In this document: positions 47,976 through 58,376 of the stretch, one piece after another | How the letters are laid out: each line of letters begins with the position of its first letter | Numbering within the stretch: position 1 is the stretch's first letter | DNA from: Opitutaceae bacterium | GTDB lineage: Bacteria > Verrucomicrobiota > Verrucomicrobiia > Opitutales > Opitutaceae | Length of the DNA stretch: 64,000 nucleotides | Direction: 5' to 3' | NCBI GenBank assembly: GCA_028280945.1 | Contig: JANQKV010000049.1 | Location: forward strand, 245,861-309,860 | The notes under the pieces: generated by a model | Database searches by the model: none | What the model was told of the DNA's origin: nothing | Seen by the model: the letters and a program-made list of their open reading frames with translations, nothing else | Translations under genes and position numbers: made by a program

Positions 47976-49742
47976 ATGAAATCAGGTAACACAGACAAGC
48001 GCCCTCGGGTAATCTCATACATGAGATTCTCAACCCCTGAGCAGAAGCTTGGGGATTCACTGCGGCGACAGATTTCCGAGGCGAGAGCATATGCACAGCG
48101 TGAAGGGCTTGAGTTTGACGAGACGCTCACGGATGAAGGCTTGAGCGGTTATCATGGTGCACATCGAAAACGCGGGAAACTTAGAGGGTTTTTGGAATGT
48201 GTTGAACAAGGTGAAGTGCCGCCGGACAGCATACTAGTAGTTGAAGACCTAAGCAGACTTGGCCGAGAAAACGTCTTTGATGCACTTCAGATGATCTTGC
48301 AGCAGTTGATCGGTAACGGGATTAAACTGCATGTCCTCAACTCGAAAAAAACCTACGATAAGGAATCTCTAAATGGCCCAGATTTTATCGGGCTCTGGAT
48401 TGGAATAACGGAAGCTAGGGCTGAGAGTGAAAGGAAGAGCCGTCATCTCAAAGCGAGTTGGACGAGCAAACGTGAGAAGGCGCAAAATGGCCGCACGATT
48501 TTGACGAGTAGGTGCCCGGCTTGGCTGGAGCGCGTTGAAGGAAAATTCAAATTTAAGCCAGGAGCGGCCGAGACGATCCGCTTAATGTTTCAGCTGAAGC
48601 TCGATGGGTATGGGAAAACTAGAATTGAATCAGCCTTAAATGAAAGTGCCCCGTGGAAACGGCCGAATGGTTGGCGAGCCAGCTATATCCAAAAGATCCT
48701 AAAAAGTCGGGCGACGATAGGTGAGTTTCAGCCTCATAGGATTGTGGATGGGGTGCGGAAACCGATAGGCAAACCCATTGACGACTACTTCCCGCCAGTC
48801 GTTGACCCCAATACGTTTGATGCCGTTCAGAAGGCATTCGAACGAAACAAAGGGAAGGGGGGCAAAACAGGTAGCGGCACGAACGTATTTCAGAACCTCG
48901 TTAAGTGTCCGTATTGTGGTGGATCCTTTGTTTTTAGAAATCATGGTAAACCCCCCAAAGGCGGGAGTTACCTAGTTTGTGACAAGGGGCAGCGTGGTTT
49001 TGGCTGTAAGCGTCATGCTGTTCGGTATGATGAGGTTTTTGATGCCGTATTGGACAGTTGTAGGGGAATAGACCCGGTTCATGTGTTAGGCGTGGAAAAC
49101 GACCAAAAGCGGGAGATTAGAAGACTGACAATTGCAGTCGAAGGCGGGAGATCTCACGTCGAAGGTCTGACGACAAGGATGCGAAACCTTCGTGCCGTAA
49201 TTGCTGAAACTGACGATCCTGAAAACAGGAAGGAGTTCGCCGAGGACTTAAGTGATCTCCGAACCAAACTGAAGGAGGGTAAACGACAACTAGATCGAGA
49301 CAAACGTCGCCTGAGAGAACTGAAAAAGGCCCCCGAATATCTGAGGATATGGCAAAGAGATCTTACGGAGCTAAAGCTCGCTTGTGAGGGAGATGATGGG
49401 ATTGCTGTTAGGTTACGGTTAAAAGCCCACATGAAGACGTTGGTAAGGCGAATAGAGTTGTACTCGTCCGGTGTCGCTGAGGCTGAAAAACCTGAGGACA
49501 TTGGGATACGAAGACCCCGCTCAACCAAGGGAAGAAGCTCAGCTAGTCTGTGGAAAGACTACCGTAAAGAAGCGCAGCAATTGGTTAGGCGACGAATGAC
49601 CAAAGAAGGACGGTTCATTAGGGTCTTTTTTGAGACAGACAGAATACTGAATGTGGTGCCTAAAGGGAGTATTGCCACTGGGTGGTCACCTTCAGAGGAT
49701 GATTTTGTGGGGCCAACACCGATAGATATCGACGGGGAATAA
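47976..49742 (+). CDS. Large serine recombinase (integrase of the comM element)
   Basis: 588 residues. N-terminal resolvase domain with SYMRFST (the catalytic Ser lies in this motif) and VVEDLSRLGREN; a recombinase domain (about 190-290); a zinc ribbon (CPYCGGSF ... CDKGQRGFGC); and a long charged coiled-coil (about 370-450) as in phage and conjugative-element serine integrases. It ends 25 bases from the right junction. Integration by these enzymes is directional and needs a partner factor for excision. The small serine-recombinase-like protein at the left end could be that partner. Confidence 0.92.
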   Translation: MKSGNTDKRPRVISYMRFSTPEQKLGDSLRRQISEARAYAQREGLEFDETLTDEGLSGYHGAHRKRGKLRGFLECVEQGEVPPDSILVVEDLSRLGRENVFDALQMILQQLIGNGIKLHVLNSKKTYDKESLNGPDFIGLWIGITEARAESERKSRHLKASWTSKREKAQNGRTILTSRCPAWLERVEGKFKFKPGAAETIRLMFQLKLDGYGKTRIESALNESAPWKRPNGWRASYIQKILKSRATIGEFQPHRIVDGVRKPIGKPIDDYFPPVVDPNTFDAVQKAFERNKGKGGKTGSGTNVFQNLVKCPYCGGSFVFRNHGKPPKGGSYLVCDKGQRGFGCKRHAVRYDEVFDAVLDSCRGIDPVHVLGVENDQKREIRRLTIAVEGGRSHVEGLTTRMRNLRAVIAETDDPENRKEFAEDLSDLRTKLKEGKRQLDRDKRRLRELKKAPEYLRIWQRDLTELKLACEGDDGIAVRLRLKAHMKTLVRRIELYSSGVAEAEKPEDIGIRRPRSTKGRSSASLWKDYRKEAQQLVRRRMTKEGRFIRVFFETDRILNVVPKGSIATGWSPSEDDFVGPTPIDIDGE

Positions 49743-49761
49743 CTTTTAGGTTAAACCGACT

Positions 49762-49776
49762 ACATTATGAGGATGT
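49762..49776. other. Attachment site, right junction (core AT at 49767-49768)
   Basis: The element ends ...CTACATT-AT and comM resumes with GAGGATGTTATG. Around the AT, the left and right junctions agree at 7 of 9 positions (ATCAGTATG against ATGAGGATG). The comM frame in the N-terminal part reads ...GGHNILI then meets a stop inside the element. Confidence 0.75.
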
Positions 49777-50416
49777 TATGTCCACCCGCGACGGCGACCT
49801 CGATGGCGCGACGCACGGCGGCCTGGCCTTTGACCTCGGCAAAATCGCCCCCGGCCGAACCCAATTCGGTCGTGGCCAAGGGCGTGGCCGGCGGCAGCTG
49901 GGTTTCACTGTTCAGAAATCGAACGGCTTCGTCCAGCGAGCCCACGGCATGAACCTCCAAGCCCGGCAACAGTGCGGCCTGGGCGGCGGATTCCGGGGGC
50001 AGCAACACCCCGCGTTTGCCGAGGCTTCGGGCGAGTTGGGCGATGGCAAGTGCTCCTCGAACGGGGCGCGTCGCACCCGACAATCCCAGTTCCCCGGCGA
50101 TCAGGTATTGCTCCAATTGGGGGGAAGCGAGTTCGCTGGTGGCAGCCAGCAGACCCAGGGCAATGGGCAGGTCGTAGATCGGGCCTTCCTTTCTGACGTT
50201 GCCGGGGGCCAAGTTGATGGTGGTCCGGGTGCGAACCGGTTTGAAACCGCTGTTGGCCAGGGCGGAGTTGACCCGGTCCTTCGACTCTTTTACGGCCGCG
50301 TCGGGCAACCCGACCATGATGATCTCGGGCTCACCGCTCTCGCCGGCGTTGACCTCGACCTGCACCAGCTCGGCCTCGATTCCGTGCAAAGTGGCGGAAA
50401 AGACCGATGAGAGCAT
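49769..50416 (-). pseudogene. comM: comM (YifB) N-terminal fragment, split by the element
   Basis: The first ~216 residues of ComM: MLSSVFSATLHGIEAELVQVEV, the ChlI domain with VGLPDAAVKESKDRV and APGNVRKEGPIYDLP, and then GGHNILI where the next residues should be the Walker A motif. The element supplies Met and a stop (TAG 49760-49762). The P-loop and the entire ATPase core are on the other fragment, so this product cannot hydrolyse ATP. It may still fold as a ChlI domain. Confidence 0.93.
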
Positions 50417-50431
50417 CCATCGAGCTCAAGC

Positions 50432-51301
50432 TCAGCGCAGTTCGGGTGCAAGCATGCTGATGCGTTGTTTGATGATCTCCAGGTTCTTATCGATCGCGAT
50501 CAGGTAGGGATTCGGTCCATCGGGGAACGGATCCGCCAGGTATCGATATACGCCGCGGTATTCCTTCTCGAGTTTCGGCAAAACAAAATGCTCCCAAAAT
50601 CCCGGTGTTTTCCGGATCAGGTCGGCAGCGGACGCGAACATGCGTTTGTCCTTGGGCACTCCGAGGTAGTCATCCGACTCGCTGAATTCACCGAAGAGAA
50701 TTTCCAACTCTTCCGGGTAGTCGGAAGCCGCGATTTGCGCCAAGTAATCCGCCGAGCTCACACAACAACCGATCAAGGCATCCACATCGTTTTGGAAGGG
50801 CAGGTGTTTGATGTTGCTGGCGGGGCCGGTGCAACTGATCGCGTTGACCACAACGTCGAGTTCGTCGCGAGCGACACCGTGGCGAGGGAGCTGGGAGGCC
50901 GCGACCGCCGCGCTGCGCAGGACATGGGTGTAAGTGAATTTCGCGCCCGTGCCACCACCGTCCGCGGCGGTCATCAGATAGCCGGCGTCGTGCAACAGGA
51001 TGGCTGCCATTCCCAGTTCGATTTGGCGCCAGGAAAAATGGGGAGCGGCGCGGGCCCGGTCCCGGCCGGCGAGGATTTCCGCCATGCACAGGCTGGCCTG
51101 AAGCGTGTGTTGGTAATCGTGATAGCGGAGATCCACCGGGCGGTAGTCGCCGAACTCTCCGTTAAACATACAACGCACATCCTCGAACACACCTTCGATC
51201 AGGCCCAGGTTTCCCTGAGGCTCGATGTTCAACAACAGCCGACGAATCTCTCCTACCACGGCGACGTGGTCTCGGGTGTCGACATCAGGAAAAGACTGCA
51301 T
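50432..51301 (-). CDS. HD-domain phosphohydrolase family protein
   Basis: 289 residues from ATG 51301 (the frame continues upstream to 51397 with no conserved content). YHDYQHT and ILLHDAGY supply the His and His-Asp metal ligands of the HD superfamily; SSADYLAQIAASDYPEELEILF is in the C-terminal half. Such proteins hydrolyse nucleotides or cyclic nucleotides. The substrate is unknown. It is divergent from coaE across 107 bases and lies just upstream of comM on the same strand. Confidence 0.8.
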   Translation of the reverse strand: MQSFPDVDTRDHVAVVGEIRRLLLNIEPQGNLGLIEGVFEDVRCMFNGEFGDYRPVDLRYHDYQHTLQASLCMAEILAGRDRARAAPHFSWRQIELGMAAILLHDAGYLMTAADGGGTGAKFTYTHVLRSAAVAASQLPRHGVARDELDVVVNAISCTGPASNIKHLPFQNDVDALIGCCVSSADYLAQIAASDYPEELEILFGEFSESDDYLGVPKDKRMFASAADLIRKTPGFWEHFVLPKLEKEYRGVYRYLADPFPDGPNPYLIAIDKNLEIIKQRISMLAPELR

Positions 51302-51408
51302 AGGAGTTGAAGCGTTGTCTTTGCAGGGAAGATTTGAATGTAAATTAATTGCGACACTCCCGGGCAAGCTCATTATAGGGTAATCCCCCCGGGACATCTG
51401 AACCTACC

Positions 51409-52002
51409 ATGATCATAGGCGTTACCGGTGGAATGGGCTGTGGCAAAAGCACTGCAGCCAAACTGTTTGTGAAGAAAGGCTGCCGACTGATCGATTCCGA
51501 CGCCATTATCCGGGACGAAATCCTGACGGCTGTCGAAGTGATCAAAATTGCCCGGGAGCGATGGGGCGATGGTGTGGTCGACAGCGAGGGACAATTGAAG
51601 CGCCAGATTGTGGCCCGGCATATATTTGGCGACGATCGGGAACGCGAAGCATGGGAGGCGGAGATCCATCCGCGGCTCTTTGATCGATGGCGGGAATTGC
51701 TCGCGTCCGACCGTGAGGCGCGCTGGGTGGTGGAGGTCCCGCTGCTATTCGAACAGCAGCTTGAAAATTGGTTTGATTTCATTGTCTGCGTCGCCTCAAG
51801 TCCCGCTGTTCAGCTAGCCCGGTTGAGTGAGCGCGGAATTTCCCATGCGCTTGCCGGGCAACGAATTTCGAAACAATTGCCTTTGGCTCGTAAACTCGAA
51901 TTGGCCGATTTGGTGCTCTGGAATGACGGTTCCCCCGACTTTCTGGAACAGCAGGTCGATCAAGCGCTGACGCAAATGACCCAAACCACGGACGCCGCCT
52001 GA
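51409..52002 (+). CDS. coaE: Dephospho-CoA kinase
   Basis: 197 residues. P-loop GGMGCGKST (about 7-15), the DSDAIIRDEI acceptor segment and VVEVPLLFEQ typical of CoaE. It phosphorylates the 3'-hydroxyl of dephospho-CoA, the last step of CoA synthesis. It precedes rho by 30 bases on the same strand and may be co-transcribed with it. Confidence 0.94.
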   Translation: MIIGVTGGMGCGKSTAAKLFVKKGCRLIDSDAIIRDEILTAVEVIKIARERWGDGVVDSEGQLKRQIVARHIFGDDREREAWEAEIHPRLFDRWRELLASDREARWVVEVPLLFEQQLENWFDFIVCVASSPAVQLARLSERGISHALAGQRISKQLPLARKLELADLVLWNDGSPDFLEQQVDQALTQMTQTTDAA

Positions 52003-52032
52003 ACCCGGCGCTTTCTCCTATTTCCTCCTACC

Positions 52033-53823
52033 ATGGCAGACGAAGAATCCATTCCCGGTGAAGAAACCCCGGCAGAAACCGCCCCTAAAAAGAAAACGGT
52101 GAAGCGGACGCGCACCCGCACCACCAAGAAAGCTGCCAAGGTTGCTGAACCAACCGCAGAGACGAAAGGCCCTCCCGCTGGTGACACAACCGCTGAGGCG
52201 TCCGCTGCGGACTCGTCCCGTGCCGAGGAAACGGCGGTGCCTGAAAAAGATTCAGCAAACGAAGCCCCCAAGCCGGAGATGGACAAGGGCGTAACTGATG
52301 CCGAATCCCCCGTCCCGGCGGCGGCACCTGCCGCCGAACCCGCGGCTGACTACGGCCAGGATGGCGGTTGGAAATCAGCCGGTGGCAAAGGCAAACGCGG
52401 CAAAAAGGGGAAGTGGAAGAAACGTGACCCAAAAGATCGCCCGCCGGCTCAACCGCTTCCCCCGGGAATGGAGGAAGTCAAAGTCGGCGAATTGCCCGAT
52501 CCCGCGCTGTTTGAGGATTTGGAGGCCCTCGATGCCGAAGCCACGAAGGCGCGCACCTCCAGCCAAGCGCCCATCGATTTGGCGCAACTCTACCCGCTGG
52601 GCATCGCGGAACTCGGCGCCAAGGGCGCGGAGCTTGGAGCGACGGTTGACGGCGTGCCCACCCGCCGGGGCTGGCTTGAAACCATCTTCAAAGCCGTGGC
52701 TGAAAAAGAGATTCCGCTGGTTGATCACGGCTACCTGGACATGACCGACGATGGTTACGGTTTCGTGGTGCATCCGAAGGTCGCCTATCGGCTGTATCCG
52801 GAAAACAGTTACATGCCCGCCTCGCTGGTGAAGCGCTACGGGCTCAAGCGCGGTCACGAGGTGGAGGTCATCGTGCGGCCGCCCAAGGAGGGCGAACGCT
52901 GCCCGGCGGTGATCGGTATCGAGACGGTGATGCGCCGGGACCCCGCCGAGGTCACCTCAGTCAAACCGTTTGAGGAGCTGGAGCCGTATTATCCGTTGCA
53001 GCGCATCCTCATGGAGGCGCCGGTGCACAAGGACATTTCCATGCGGGCCGTCGATCTGCTGACCCCGATTGGTTTTGGGCAGCGCGGGCTGATCGTCGCA
53101 CCCCCGCGCACGGGTAAAACGGTGTTGCTGCAAAACATGGCCAACTCGGTCTCGCACAATTTCCCGGAAGCCAAATTGATCCTGCTCCTGATCGATGAGC
53201 GGCCGGAGGAAGTCACCGACTTCAAGCGCCATACCCAGGGTGAAGTGGTTTCCTCGACCTTCGACGAAGCTCCGACCAATCACGTGCACGCGGCCGAGAT
53301 GGTCATCGAGAAGGCGCGCCGCCTGGTCGAACAAGGCGAGCACGTGGTCATCCTGCTCGACTCGATCACCCGGTTGGCCCGGGCCTACAACGCGTTGGCC
53401 TCCAACTCCGGCAAGATCATGTCCGGTGGCATCGAGGCCACCGCCCTGCAAAAACCCAAGCGGTTCTTCGGCTCGGCCCGCAACATCGAGGGCGCCGGGT
53501 CGCTGACGATTTTGGGCACCGCGTTGATCGATACCAACAGTCGCATGGACGAAGTCATCTTTGAGGAATTCAAAGGCACGGGTAACATGGAGCTGCACCT
53601 GGATCGCGGCCTGTCGGACAAACGCATCTTTCCGGCCATCAACATCGACCGCTCCGGCACCCGCAAAGAGGAACTCATTTATCACCCCGATGAGATGCAA
53701 AAAGTCTACGGGCTGCGTCGCGCCATGCAGGGAATTCCGCCGGTCGAGGCGATGGAGATGTTCATCAAGCGTCTCAAGAAAACGAATACGAACATCGAGT
53801 TCTTGATGAGCCTCAACAGCTAG
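52033..53823 (+). CDS. rho: Transcription termination factor Rho with long N-terminal extension
   Basis: 596 residues. The first ~145 are low-complexity, rich in Lys, Ala, Pro, Thr and Glu (KKKTVKRTRTRTTKK), about 150 residues more than E. coli Rho. After that come a Rho N-terminal helix region, the cold-shock-like RNA-binding domain (GYGFVVHPK), and the hexameric ATPase: PPRTGKTVLLQ (P-loop), LILLLIDERPEEVTD, and LDSITRLARAYN (Walker B). Such charged insertions are common in Rho from several phyla and bind RNA. Terminates transcripts without hairpins. Confidence 0.95.
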   Translation: MADEESIPGEETPAETAPKKKTVKRTRTRTTKKAAKVAEPTAETKGPPAGDTTAEASAADSSRAEETAVPEKDSANEAPKPEMDKGVTDAESPVPAAAPAAEPAADYGQDGGWKSAGGKGKRGKKGKWKKRDPKDRPPAQPLPPGMEEVKVGELPDPALFEDLEALDAEATKARTSSQAPIDLAQLYPLGIAELGAKGAELGATVDGVPTRRGWLETIFKAVAEKEIPLVDHGYLDMTDDGYGFVVHPKVAYRLYPENSYMPASLVKRYGLKRGHEVEVIVRPPKEGERCPAVIGIETVMRRDPAEVTSVKPFEELEPYYPLQRILMEAPVHKDISMRAVDLLTPIGFGQRGLIVAPPRTGKTVLLQNMANSVSHNFPEAKLILLLIDERPEEVTDFKRHTQGEVVSSTFDEAPTNHVHAAEMVIEKARRLVEQGEHVVILLDSITRLARAYNALASNSGKIMSGGIEATALQKPKRFFGSARNIEGAGSLTILGTALIDTNSRMDEVIFEEFKGTGNMELHLDRGLSDKRIFPAINIDRSGTRKEELIYHPDEMQKVYGLRRAMQGIPPVEAMEMFIKRLKKTNTNIEFLMSLNS

Positions 53824-53844
53824 ACCGCTTCCACTCCCCCCGTC

Positions 53845-55530
53845 GTGCCCGCCACCTCCGAGTTGATCATCGATGTTGCGCGGCGGGCCGGGCGATTGAG
53901 TGACGAGCAGGTTGCGGAAGCCGAAAATCGTCGTAGCGGCCAACTCGACGAATTCGGCCGCGGCCCTTCCTTGCGCGAGACGGTGGTGGCGTTGGAGTTC
54001 CTATCCGAAGGGGAACTCTGTGAGCTGGCCGCCGCCGAGCTGGGCCTGCCGGTGGCTTCGTTGACGAATCGCCGGATTTCGGGCGAAGTGCTGAGCAAAG
54101 TCAGTCGAGAGATGGCGTTGCAACACACCGTGTTGCCTCTTGCCGTCGAGCCGGATCGCCTGGTGCTTGCGGTGGCGGATCCCTTCGACCTGATGGTGAT
54201 TGATGAATTGGGCTACCGCCTGGGTTTGGCGATCGACACGGAGGTTGCTCCTCCCGACCAAATAACGGCGGCCATCGCACGGTTCTATGGTGGTGACCCC
54301 GGTGAAGTGGTGGTGGCGGGGTCCGGTGACGCGGCCGTTCCAGATGGCAAGGACACGGAAACGGATGACGAACCCGTGGTGCAGGCCCTGCACACGATCA
54401 TGGCAGATGCGGTGCGGCGGGAAGCGTCGGATATCCACCTTGAGCCACTCGAGCGTCGTTTTCGGGTGCGATATCGGATTGATGGCCGATTGCTGGAAGT
54501 CGAGGGTCCGCCCAAGCGACTGCAGTTGGCGTTGATTTCGCGGGTGAAAATCATGGCCGAGCTGTCGATCGCGGAAAAACGTCTGCCACAGGATGGCCGC
54601 ATTCAGCTCCGGATCGAAGGACGTGCGATCGATTTGCGCGTGTCAACCGTGCCCACCGCCCACGGGGAGAGTGTGGTCATGCGTCTTCTTGACGCCGCGG
54701 GGCTCAAACCGGACCTCGGTGAACTTGGTTTGGAAGAGGGTGACGTCGTGACCTTGCGACGGCTCACCGCGCTAGCAGACGGCATGGTGCTGGTGACGGG
54801 CCCCACGGGCTCGGGGAAAACCACCACCCTCTACTCCTGCCTGCAGGAAATCAATCGGCCGGACCGCAAGATCATCACGGTCGAAGACCCGGTGGAATAT
54901 CAACTCAGCGGGGTGAACCAAGTGCCGGTTCGCAGCGAGGTGGGATTGACCTTTGCCACCGCCCTGCGGGCGATGCTGCGGCAAGCACCCAATGTCGTGA
55001 TGGTGGGCGAGATTCGTGATCGGGAAACCGCGGAGATTGCGATCAATGCGGCCCTGACCGGGCACTTGGTTTTCTCGACCCTGCACACCAATGACGCCGC
55101 CAGTGCGGTCACGCGATTGCAGGATCTCGGCATACCGGCGTTTCTCATCGCCAGCGCCTTGCGAGCCAGTATCGCCCAGCGATTGGTGCGGCGGATCTGT
55201 TCAGCGTGTAAGCACGAGGTAAAACCGACCTCGGCGGAACACATCGAATTTGCGGCCGCCGGGATTACACTCAACCGTCTTTGCCAAGGGGCGGGGTGTC
55301 CGGAATGCAACGGCACCGGCTACCGGGGGCGGGTGGCATTGTTTGAATTCTTCGTCGTCAACGCGGAAATCGAGCACATGATGCATGACCATGCTGGATT
55401 GCTGGCCCTGCGAAACGAAGCCCGTCGCCTCGGAATGCGAAGTTTGCGCTACGACGGATTGCGCAAAGCCGCTGCCGGCGTCACGACTTTGGATGAAGTG
55501 CTGGCTGCCACCGTCAGTGATTCTGATTAG
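53845..55530 (+). CDS. GspE/PilB-type secretion/pilus assembly ATPase (first copy)
   Basis: 561 residues from GTG 53845. N-terminal GspE-N domain (about 1-150), then the ATPase core: Walker [11 protein letters not shown], the Asp box, [14 protein letters not shown] (Walker B) and [12 protein letters not shown] (His box). A four-cysteine zinc site near the C-terminus (CSACKHEV ... [11 protein letters not shown]) is typical of GspE/PilB. The second copy is at 56690. Which is the T4P extension motor, and whether the other serves a type II system, cannot be told from sequence. Confidence 0.9.
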   Translation: MPATSELIIDVARRAGRLSDEQVAEAENRRSGQLDEFGRGPSLRETVVALEFLSEGELCELAAAELGLPVASLTNRRISGEVLSKVSREMALQHTVLPLAVEPDRLVLAVADPFDLMVIDELGYRLGLAIDTEVAPPDQITAAIARFYGGDPGEVVVAGSGDAAVPDGKDTETDDEPVVQALHTIMADAVRREASDIHLEPLERRFRVRYRIDGRLLEVEGPPKRLQLALISRVKIMAELSIAEKRLPQDGRIQLRIEGRAIDLRVSTVPTAHGESVVMRLLDAAGLKPDLGELGLEEGDVVTLRRLTALADGMVLVTGPTGSGKTTTLYSCLQEINRPDRKIITVEDPVEYQLSGVNQVPVRSEVGLTFATALRAMLRQAPNVVMVGEIRDRETAEIAINAALTGHLVFSTLHTNDAASAVTRLQDLGIPAFLIASALRASIAQRLVRRICSACKHEVKPTSAEHIEFAAAGITLNRLCQGAGCPECNGTGYRGRVALFEFFVVNAEIEHMMHDHAGLLALRNEARRLGMRSLRYDGLRKAAAGVTTLDEVLAATVSDSD

Positions 55531-55559
55531 TTTTAGCCCCCTCAATTCCGCCTGACATC

Positions 55560-56642
55560 ATGAGCTACGAAATGAAAGACCTGTTGGAACTTGTGGTCGA
55601 GCAAGGAGCCTCCGACCTGCACTGCCAAGTGGGGCAGCCTCCGACTTTGCGCATGAGTGGCAGCATGGTGCCGATCGAAGGGCCGAATCTCACTCCGGAA
55701 ATGACGGAGCAGCTCATGCTGTCGATCACGCCGGACCATCACCAGCAGACCGCCAAGCTCGAAGGCGGCGCGGACTTTGGATTTGCCTTCCTCGACCGGG
55801 CGCGTTTCCGGGTGTCGGTGTTGAAGGCGAAGGGCAGTTACGGGCTTGTTTTGCGCCAGATTCCCAATGCGATGTTTGGCCTGCGCGACATCGGCCTGCC
55901 GGACAAGATCCGTGAACTGCTCTATCGACCACGGGGATTGATTTTGGTCACGGGGCCGACCGGCTCCGGCAAGTCCACGACGCTCGCCTCAATGATCAAC
56001 TATATCAACGAGAACCGGGAAGGCCACATCATCACCATCGAGGATCCGATCGAATATTACCATGAGCACAAAAAGTGTATCGTGACCCAGCGAGAGATCG
56101 GCCAGGATGTGCCGTCGTTCGCTGAAGCCATTCGTCGCGCCCTGCGGCAGGATCCGGATGTCATTTTGGTCGGGGAGATGCGCGACTTGGAGACGATCGA
56201 AGCGGCGATCTCCGCTGCCGAAACCGGTCACTTGGTGTTTGGCACTTTGCACACCAACAGCGCGGCCAAGACCATCGACCGCATCGTGGATGCCTTTCCG
56301 GCCAACATGAAGGACATGATTCGCACCCAGTTGGGCACTTCGGTGGTCGCGGTGATTTCCCAAGTGCTCTGCAAGAAAGTGGGGGGCGGGCGGATCGCGG
56401 GTTACGAGATCATGGTCACCACGACGGCAATCTCTTCGCTCATTCGCGACAACAAGACGTTCCGAATTCCGTCAGAGATCCAGACCGGCGCCCACTTGGG
56501 CATGATCACCATGGACACCCATCTGATGAGTTTGGTGAACCGGGAGTTGATCACGCCGGACACAGCGGTCGAAAAAGCCCAGGATCCGGAAGAGATGCGC
56601 AACAAACTTACCGACGCCGGCATGCAGCTGAGCGCGGTCTGA
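55560..56642 (+). CDS. pilT: Type IV pilus retraction ATPase PilT
   Basis: 360 residues, the usual PilT length. N-terminal PAS-like domain ([16 protein letters not shown]), Walker [11 protein letters not shown], Walker B-containing [15 protein letters not shown] and the His box [20 protein letters not shown] is typical of PilT. It depolymerises the pilus, powering twitching and DNA uptake. It sits between the two PilB-type ATPases. Confidence 0.94.
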   Translation: MSYEMKDLLELVVEQGASDLHCQVGQPPTLRMSGSMVPIEGPNLTPEMTEQLMLSITPDHHQQTAKLEGGADFGFAFLDRARFRVSVLKAKGSYGLVLRQIPNAMFGLRDIGLPDKIRELLYRPRGLILVTGPTGSGKSTTLASMINYINENREGHIITIEDPIEYYHEHKKCIVTQREIGQDVPSFAEAIRRALRQDPDVILVGEMRDLETIEAAISAAETGHLVFGTLHTNSAAKTIDRIVDAFPANMKDMIRTQLGTSVVAVISQVLCKKVGGGRIAGYEIMVTTTAISSLIRDNKTFRIPSEIQTGAHLGMITMDTHLMSLVNRELITPDTAVEKAQDPEEMRNKLTDAGMQLSAV

Positions 56643-56689
56643 TCGCCTTCCGCGCCACTCGCCGCCACAGACGGAAATGATCCTTCGCC

Positions 56690-58375
56690 ATGTTTGCGGC
56701 CCATCGCCAGATGCTGCTCGAGCTCTTTTCCGAGCGGGAGTTGCTGGACGATGTGCAGCTGGCCGAGTTGAACGCCGACGAAAGTGGACGTTCGCCTGCC
56801 GAGGTTGCGCTCGACCATGGCTGGATCGAGCAACCACAACTCCTGGCGACCCTGGCTTCCCACTTGGGCTGTGAGCACCGCGGGAGTCTGCCGGAAAGCC
56901 TGCCGGGGGACGCGGTCGCGGCGGTGCCGGGAAACCTGGCGCGCACCTACGGCGTGGCGCCGTTGCGAGTTGATGCTGCCGGCGTGGACCTGGCCGCGGT
57001 TGATCCGCTCAACCATCGCCTGGTGGAAGATCTTACTTTTGCACTAAGCCGGGATATTCGGGTAGTGGTGGCCGATCCTGCTCAAGTGGAAACGCTGATA
57101 AAACGTCATTATGGCGAGGACGAAGCGCGGATCGAGGATGTGTTGGCCGACATCGCTGCGAGCGGAACCGCAGTGGAGGTGGGCGAACTTTCGGAGGAGG
57201 AAATCGAGGAGATGGCCACCCAGGCGCCGATCGTCCGACTGGTAAATTTGGTCCTGGCTCAGGCGGTCAAAGATCAGGCATCGGACATTCATTTTGAGCC
57301 CTTTGAGAACGACTACAAGATTCGCTACCGGGTGGATGGTGCGCTTTATGAAATGGCCCCGCCTTCGAAGCAGCTGGCCCTGCCAATCGCATCGCGACTC
57401 AAGGTCCTGGCCAACCTCAATATTGCGGAGCGGCGGGTACCGCAGGACGGCCGCATCAAAATTACCCTGCAGGGTCACCCGGTGGACCTGCGCGTATCGA
57501 CCTTGCCCACCCAGTTTGGTGAGTCAGTGGTGCTGCGGGTGCTCGATCAGCGCAATATGCGCCTCGATTTGGCTGAGATCGGACTGCCGGCTGAGGTTGA
57601 AGCCGGGGTGCGTGATGTCATTGGGCGGCCGAACGGCATCTTCATTGTCACGGGACCGACCGGCTCAGGCAAAACCACCACGCTCTACAGCGCCTTGCGG
57701 GAATTGAACCAAACCGACCGCAAGGTCCTGACCGCCGAGGACCCGGTGGAATACGAGATTGAAGGTGTCACGCAAGTGCCGATCAACCCGGGTATCGGCC
57801 TCACTTTCGCCCGTACCTTGCGCACCTTTTTGCGGCAAGATCCCGACATCATCATGGTGGGGGAGATCCGGGACGCGGAGACGGCCCGGATTGCGATCCA
57901 AGCCTCCCTGACCGGGCACTTGGTGTTGGCCACATTGCATACCAACGATGCGCCGGGGGCGGTGACTCGACTGGTCGATATGGGGGTGGAGCCATTTCTA
58001 ATCAGTTCATCCGTGGAGGGAGTTTTGGCTCAACGGTTGGTGCGACGGGTCTGTCCCTCCTGCCGCGAGAGTTACCAGCCGACGGCAGGTGACGCGTGGC
58101 AATTGGGACTGACTGCTGATGAGGCGGTGAACCTTACGTTTGTCCGTGGAACCGGCTGCGAAGCCTGTGGTGGTTCAGGCTACCAGGGCCGTTATAGTTT
58201 GTTCGAGTGGGTGCCGATGTCGGATCGGTTGCGCGAGATGGTTTCCGCCAAAGCGTCGGCTTTGGCGGTGCGCCAACAGGCCCGGCGGGAGGGCATGACC
58301 ACGTTACGCGAGGCAGGACTGGAAGTGCTTAAATCCGGGATCACCTCGGTCGAGGAAGTGTTGCAATACACCTGA
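56690..58375 (+). CDS. pilB: Type IV pilus assembly ATPase PilB
   Basis: 561 residues, same length as the ATPase at 53845 but clearly diverged. GspE-N domain, then DQASDIHFEP, Walker [33 protein letters not shown] and HLVLATLHTND; the C-terminal zinc site is CPSCRESY ... CEACGGSGYQG. It stands one base before pilC, the usual pilB-pilC linkage, so this copy is the better candidate for the pilus extension motor. Confidence 0.9.
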   Translation: MFAAHRQMLLELFSERELLDDVQLAELNADESGRSPAEVALDHGWIEQPQLLATLASHLGCEHRGSLPESLPGDAVAAVPGNLARTYGVAPLRVDAAGVDLAAVDPLNHRLVEDLTFALSRDIRVVVADPAQVETLIKRHYGEDEARIEDVLADIAASGTAVEVGELSEEEIEEMATQAPIVRLVNLVLAQAVKDQASDIHFEPFENDYKIRYRVDGALYEMAPPSKQLALPIASRLKVLANLNIAERRVPQDGRIKITLQGHPVDLRVSTLPTQFGESVVLRVLDQRNMRLDLAEIGLPAEVEAGVRDVIGRPNGIFIVTGPTGSGKTTTLYSALRELNQTDRKVLTAEDPVEYEIEGVTQVPINPGIGLTFARTLRTFLRQDPDIIMVGEIRDAETARIAIQASLTGHLVLATLHTNDAPGAVTRLVDMGVEPFLISSSVEGVLAQRLVRRVCPSCRESYQPTAGDAWQLGLTADEAVNLTFVRGTGCEACGGSGYQGRYSLFEWVPMSDRLREMVSAKASALAVRQQARREGMTTLREAGLEVLKSGITSVEEVLQYT

Positions 58376-58376
58376 G

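Larger units (their letters stand above)
40893..49768. mobile_element. 8.9-kb integrative element inserted in comM
   Basis: The element carries a large serine recombinase ending 25 bases from the right junction, the usual place for such an integrase next to its attachment site. The base composition is visibly more AT-rich than the flanks. Genes in order: small serine-recombinase-like, secreted nuclease, HEPN-like, exported protein (minus), XRE regulator, two membrane proteins, 310-aa orphan, short tyrosine recombinase, large serine recombinase. There are no replication or conjugation genes, so it is not self-transmissible by any means I can see. comM is a known hot spot for islands in other bacteria. 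Confidence 0.9.

Noticed and set aside
40893..49768. Conjugative element or phage
   Set aside because: No relaxase, type IV secretion, capsid, terminase or replication gene is present in the 8.9 kb.
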